Of a stretch of DNA of 64,000 nucleotides, positions 60,994-64,000 are shown piece after piece. The stretch covers positions 806,001 to 870,000 of the forward strand of contig BCHU01000008.1 in assembly GCA_001599715.1 (NCBI GenBank), written 5' to 3'. Below the pieces are notes generated by a model. The model made no database searches. It saw nothing but the letters and a program-made list of their open reading frames with translations, and had not been told where the DNA came from. This DNA is from Phaeotremella fagi. Lineage: Eukaryota > Basidiomycota > Tremellomycetes > Tremellales > Phaeotremellaceae. The translations under genes and the position numbers were made by a program. Numbering within the stretch: position 1 is the stretch's first letter; each line of letters begins with the position of its first letter.

Positions 60994-62527
60994 CTAAGCC
61001 ATAGCCTTATTGACATTACTATAACCAATCCCAACACAACTGACCAGCACCTCTCCGGTCCCTTTATCAGATGCCTCCACAATCTCATCTTCGCTCTCAT
61101 CATCATTTTCTTCATCATTTTCACTGATTTTCCCAACCAACTCTTTCCGTTTAGCTTGGGTAACCTTGAATTTAACTCCGAAGAATAACATGATGTCTCT
61201 CAAGAAATGGATCCTATTTGTCATTCAGTCATGATACAGTCTCAAGGACTGTGGGACTTACGAATGAGCTGTCAAGTCACCCATCAAACATCTCCCTACA
61301 TCTTCCTTCCCTAGAACCATGAGTAACATCACCAACCATTGATGTTTCCCATCTACGCATCCTCCACGTCCAATTTCTTCCAACAACATCCGTGCGGCGT
61401 GGAGAGCTACATCCTCAGGTGTTTGTCTCGATGTTGAAGCTGAAGGCTGGGCAGAAGATGAGGATGGGGCTGATGACAAACATTCTGCCGAATGCAGAGA
61501 TGATGTGGTCGATTCGGAAAGTAGAGTAAGACCGTAGCCAGGAGATCTAGGTGAAATTAGATAGTGGCCTAGAATATCAAGGATCTCGACTTACTTTCCA
61601 GAGTCCCCACCCTTGTAGACATCTGTGTAAAGATAAATATCCGGGATATACCTGTTCAGTATCGATCGTGCAGATTCAACCATTCGATTAGCGAATTGAG
61701 GAGAGACACGGGTGGAGTAGCTAGTACAACGTGAGTTGGTGACGATTATATTCTGGAATTAGTAACTCACGCTACACCTCTTATCCTCTTGATTTTACCC
61801 CTCTCCACAAATTGTATCGTTTTTAATTGTCTCACAACGGGACATTTGAATATAGCCTGTCCTCCTCCTAACGGTGCTGATCCTCTCTTTTTGATCTAAT
61901 TACTGTCAGCAAAAGCAAACTGCTTTTGACGATTAGCGACCAACCTGTAATTCCAACCCCTCAGTCACTCCGAAGAGATGTAAATGTGGTAGAGTCACCG
62001 TCCTTATCATATCAACCTGAACTTAGTCAGAGAGAAATCTCCTACACCATGTATAAGCTCACAGTCATATCACGACCTTCTTCCCCTGTTATACCGGTCA
62101 AGGAAATGTCGAAAGATTTTTTACAAAACGGGGCCAAAGGAATTAACATCTCTAAATAATAACCGATAGATCTTCCAAGATGACATTGATGAGTATAAGA
62201 TCCACCAGGTAACAATCCAGGATGAAACAAGAACGATGTACCTACATCCCAAATCAATTTGAGTTGCTTCTCCTGGGATAAAAGATTTAACTTACCAGTA
62301 ACTGAGATCTCAACTGTACTACCATTAGTCACTCTCTCCACTAATCTCAATAGATTGATCTCATAATCTCTCAAGCCAACGTGTACATCCTCTGATCGTA
62401 TTCTATCTATCCTTATCGATTTACCTGATAGGATTGAGAGTAGGAGACGTTGTCGCAGATTTTTGTGGCCTGTGAATCTGAGGAGATCTGATTTGGGTTT
62501 TGTGGGATTCGCACTGGAGACTGCCAT
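60994..62527 (-). CDS. RCL1: RNA 3'-terminal phosphate cyclase-like protein, pre-rRNA processing
   Basis: Nucleolar protein that works with Bms1 in 18S rRNA maturation. Start ATG 62527 (MAVSSANPTKPKSDLLRFTG). Seen: GHKNLRQRLLLSILSGKSIR, IRSEDVHVGLRDYEINLLRL, LFHPGLLPGGSYTHQCHLGR, SIGYYLEMLIPLAPFCKKSF, DISLTGITGEEGRDMTVDMI, IKKRGSAPLGGGQAIFKCPV, TRVSPQFANRMVESARS and DIYLYTDVYKGGDSGKSPGY, all diagnostic of Rcl1. It ends VSCVGIGYSNVNKAMA at TAG 60996-60994, with an acidic Glu/Asp stretch just before. About five introns. Head-to-head with the ING-family gene. Confidence 0.95.
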
Positions 62528-62793
62528 TTTTTGAATAGACTTTGGGGGTGTCTGATACTTCCTCTTGATTCCAGTTGAAATGTTAGCGAGAAAAGCGAAG
62601 ATGGATAAATGTATAGGTAAATGCAAAAACAGGTATATAGAAGTAGCTGGCTAGGTAGCTATAAGCTGGTAAATATTTTGAACTTTTAGATTCGTCACGT
62701 GACCATGTCAGATACCACGTGGCCATTGTTTTGATCTTCCAGCTACTTATTCATCATCTCCTCTCTCAAACTGATCCCAACAACATCCTCAAG

Positions 62794-64000
62794 ATGCCTC
62801 CTCGTAAATCATTCTCGACCACAACGCCATCTAGATCAAGAGGAGGAGGTATATCCAACCGCCCCTCAACTTCAAGAAGAGGAAGGCACCCTTTAGCAGA
62901 ATCATCAACTTCTCAACGTACACCCAAACGTCAGAGACTAGACGATCAATCGCCCATCCCTACCACCTCCAGATCGCGTGTATCAAAACGTAGAAACGAA
63001 GTTCTAGACGCTGAATCATCGGAAATTGAGGAGACTATCGAGGAAACGAATACAACTGGTAATCATATAGTTGTAGATGAAGGAGTCAATTCTGTCAATG
63101 AATTGGAGGCCTGGCAGGATTTCGCCGTTGAACATTACGAAATCGTTGAACAGTTGCCTTTGGAACTTCATAGAAATTTCAGATTATTAAGAGAATTAGA
63201 TGATGATTGTCTAGGTGGGTCAAAATTTATTTCAGTTGATCACATCTAATCACGTATTTCGTTTTTAGCTCAAACGGAAAAACTACATACCCTCTTACGT
63301 GCATACATGGGACAAAGATTATCCAAAATTTTATCACCCACGGACAAAGACATACAATCGAATGAAACGAGTACGGATGAGAGTAATCCCAAGAATGTAC
63401 GACCCGCCAAAGATTCTTCACCTACAGATTCAGAAGTTCAGGAAACAATAGAAGAGACAACTGAAACTCAAGCTGTGGAGGATACGATTTTGTCGGAATT
63501 GTTACATGCAGATGAAGGCAAGGGACACGCTGAGGAGATGGGAATGCCATTACCTGATGGTGCTGGAGGGTTGGTCCTTCCGCCTCCAGAGGAGGTTTTA
63601 CCAGAGGTCGAACCGCGAAATGAATTTCCACATAGAGACGACAATGGTTTGATCAGCTCGGAATCTTCTGGCACAGTTGGAGGCAAAATAGTTCATGTGA
63701 ATGGATCAAATGGCGAGGACGAACCCTCTGGAAGTCAATCATTGATCGTAAACGATTCGGGAATGACGAAAAGGAAAGCACTCGCTCAAATGCTTTTACC
63801 CCAGATTTCCAAATTAGGACGAGAGATCGTACGAAACGGCGAAGAGAAAGTAGCAATAGCGATCGGTGCATATAACGCCGTACGTCCCACATCCCAACAT
63901 CACTGACATCTTCAGATTGACAGACACATTCGATCCCTAGATTCTAAACTTGAAGCACACGAAACGTCTATCGTTTTAGGTTTACGACCGTCAACTCTTC
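62794..64000 (+). CDS. ING-family chromatin reader, N-terminal part (3' end outside window)
   Basis: Predicted histone-modification complex subunit of the ING/Yng type; the PHD finger expected at the C-terminus would lie beyond the window. Start ATG 62794 (MPPRKSFSTTTPSRSRGGGI). Seen: a basic, Ser-rich N-terminus and the ING helical region FAVEHYEIVEQLPLELHRNF, RLLRELDDDCL joined over a 56-nt intron to AQTEKLHTLLRAYMG. A long acidic linker follows, then a helix QMLLPQISKLGREIVRNGEE, and the last visible exon (about 63,917) IDRHIRSLDSKLEAHETSIV, typical of the second ING helix. The inserted acidic linker of about 160 aa between the two helical parts is longer than in most ING proteins I know. 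Confidence 0.8.

Overview
The window is a gene-dense stretch of a basidiomycete yeast-like genome, most likely a tremellomycete (Cryptococcus/Kwoniella relatives). The evidence is many short GT-AG introns (mostly about 35-65 nt, several per gene), compact intergenic spaces, Zn2Cys6 regulators, and a set of housekeeping genes with fungal-type sequences. No prokaryotic features, rRNA, CRISPR arrays or intact transposons were seen. The order assignment is inference. Exon models come from reading splice sites by eye. Where I give exon coordinates, frame and total length were checked for consistency.

Left part (1-17.4 kb) is conserved core machinery: the 3' end of an ATR/Mec1/Rad3 checkpoint kinase, ribosomal protein eL6, a Methyltransf_16 enzyme, a Ppg1-like PP2A-family phosphatase, the CCAAT-binding subunit HAP3/NF-YB, the ribosome-quality-control ligase Listerin (LTN1, about 6 kb), a Ser/Thr-rich single-pass membrane protein, the clamp-loader subunit RFC4 and mitochondrial phosphatidylserine decarboxylase (PSD1).

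Middle part (17.8-48.3 kb) mixes core and lineage-specific genes: RMI1 with a repeated acidic tail, two orphan genes, a bZIP factor with an atypical basic region, a Zn2Cys6 factor, PRPP synthetase, a Ytp1-like membrane protein with a Met/Asp/His-rich lumenal segment, three more orphan genes (one of 95 aa found only by splicing two short exons), nitronate monooxygenase, a long unknown gene with an apparent one-base frame break, glucose-6-phosphate dehydrogenase and a RasGAP.

Right part (48.4-64 kb) holds a compact candidate catabolic cluster: a Dal5-type MFS permease and an M20 amidohydrolase sharing a divergent promoter with a 9-bp inverted repeat, next to a Zn2Cys6 regulator. It is followed by the most unusual object in the window: five tandem, same-strand paralogues of a small Cys/His-containing protein family I do not recognise (54.6-60.7 kb). 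They share a single intron position, and duplicated promoter and 3' modules lie between them. One copy carries the decayed remnant of a C-terminal extension still intact in its neighbour. RCL1 (pre-rRNA processing) and the 5' part of an ING-family chromatin gene close the window.
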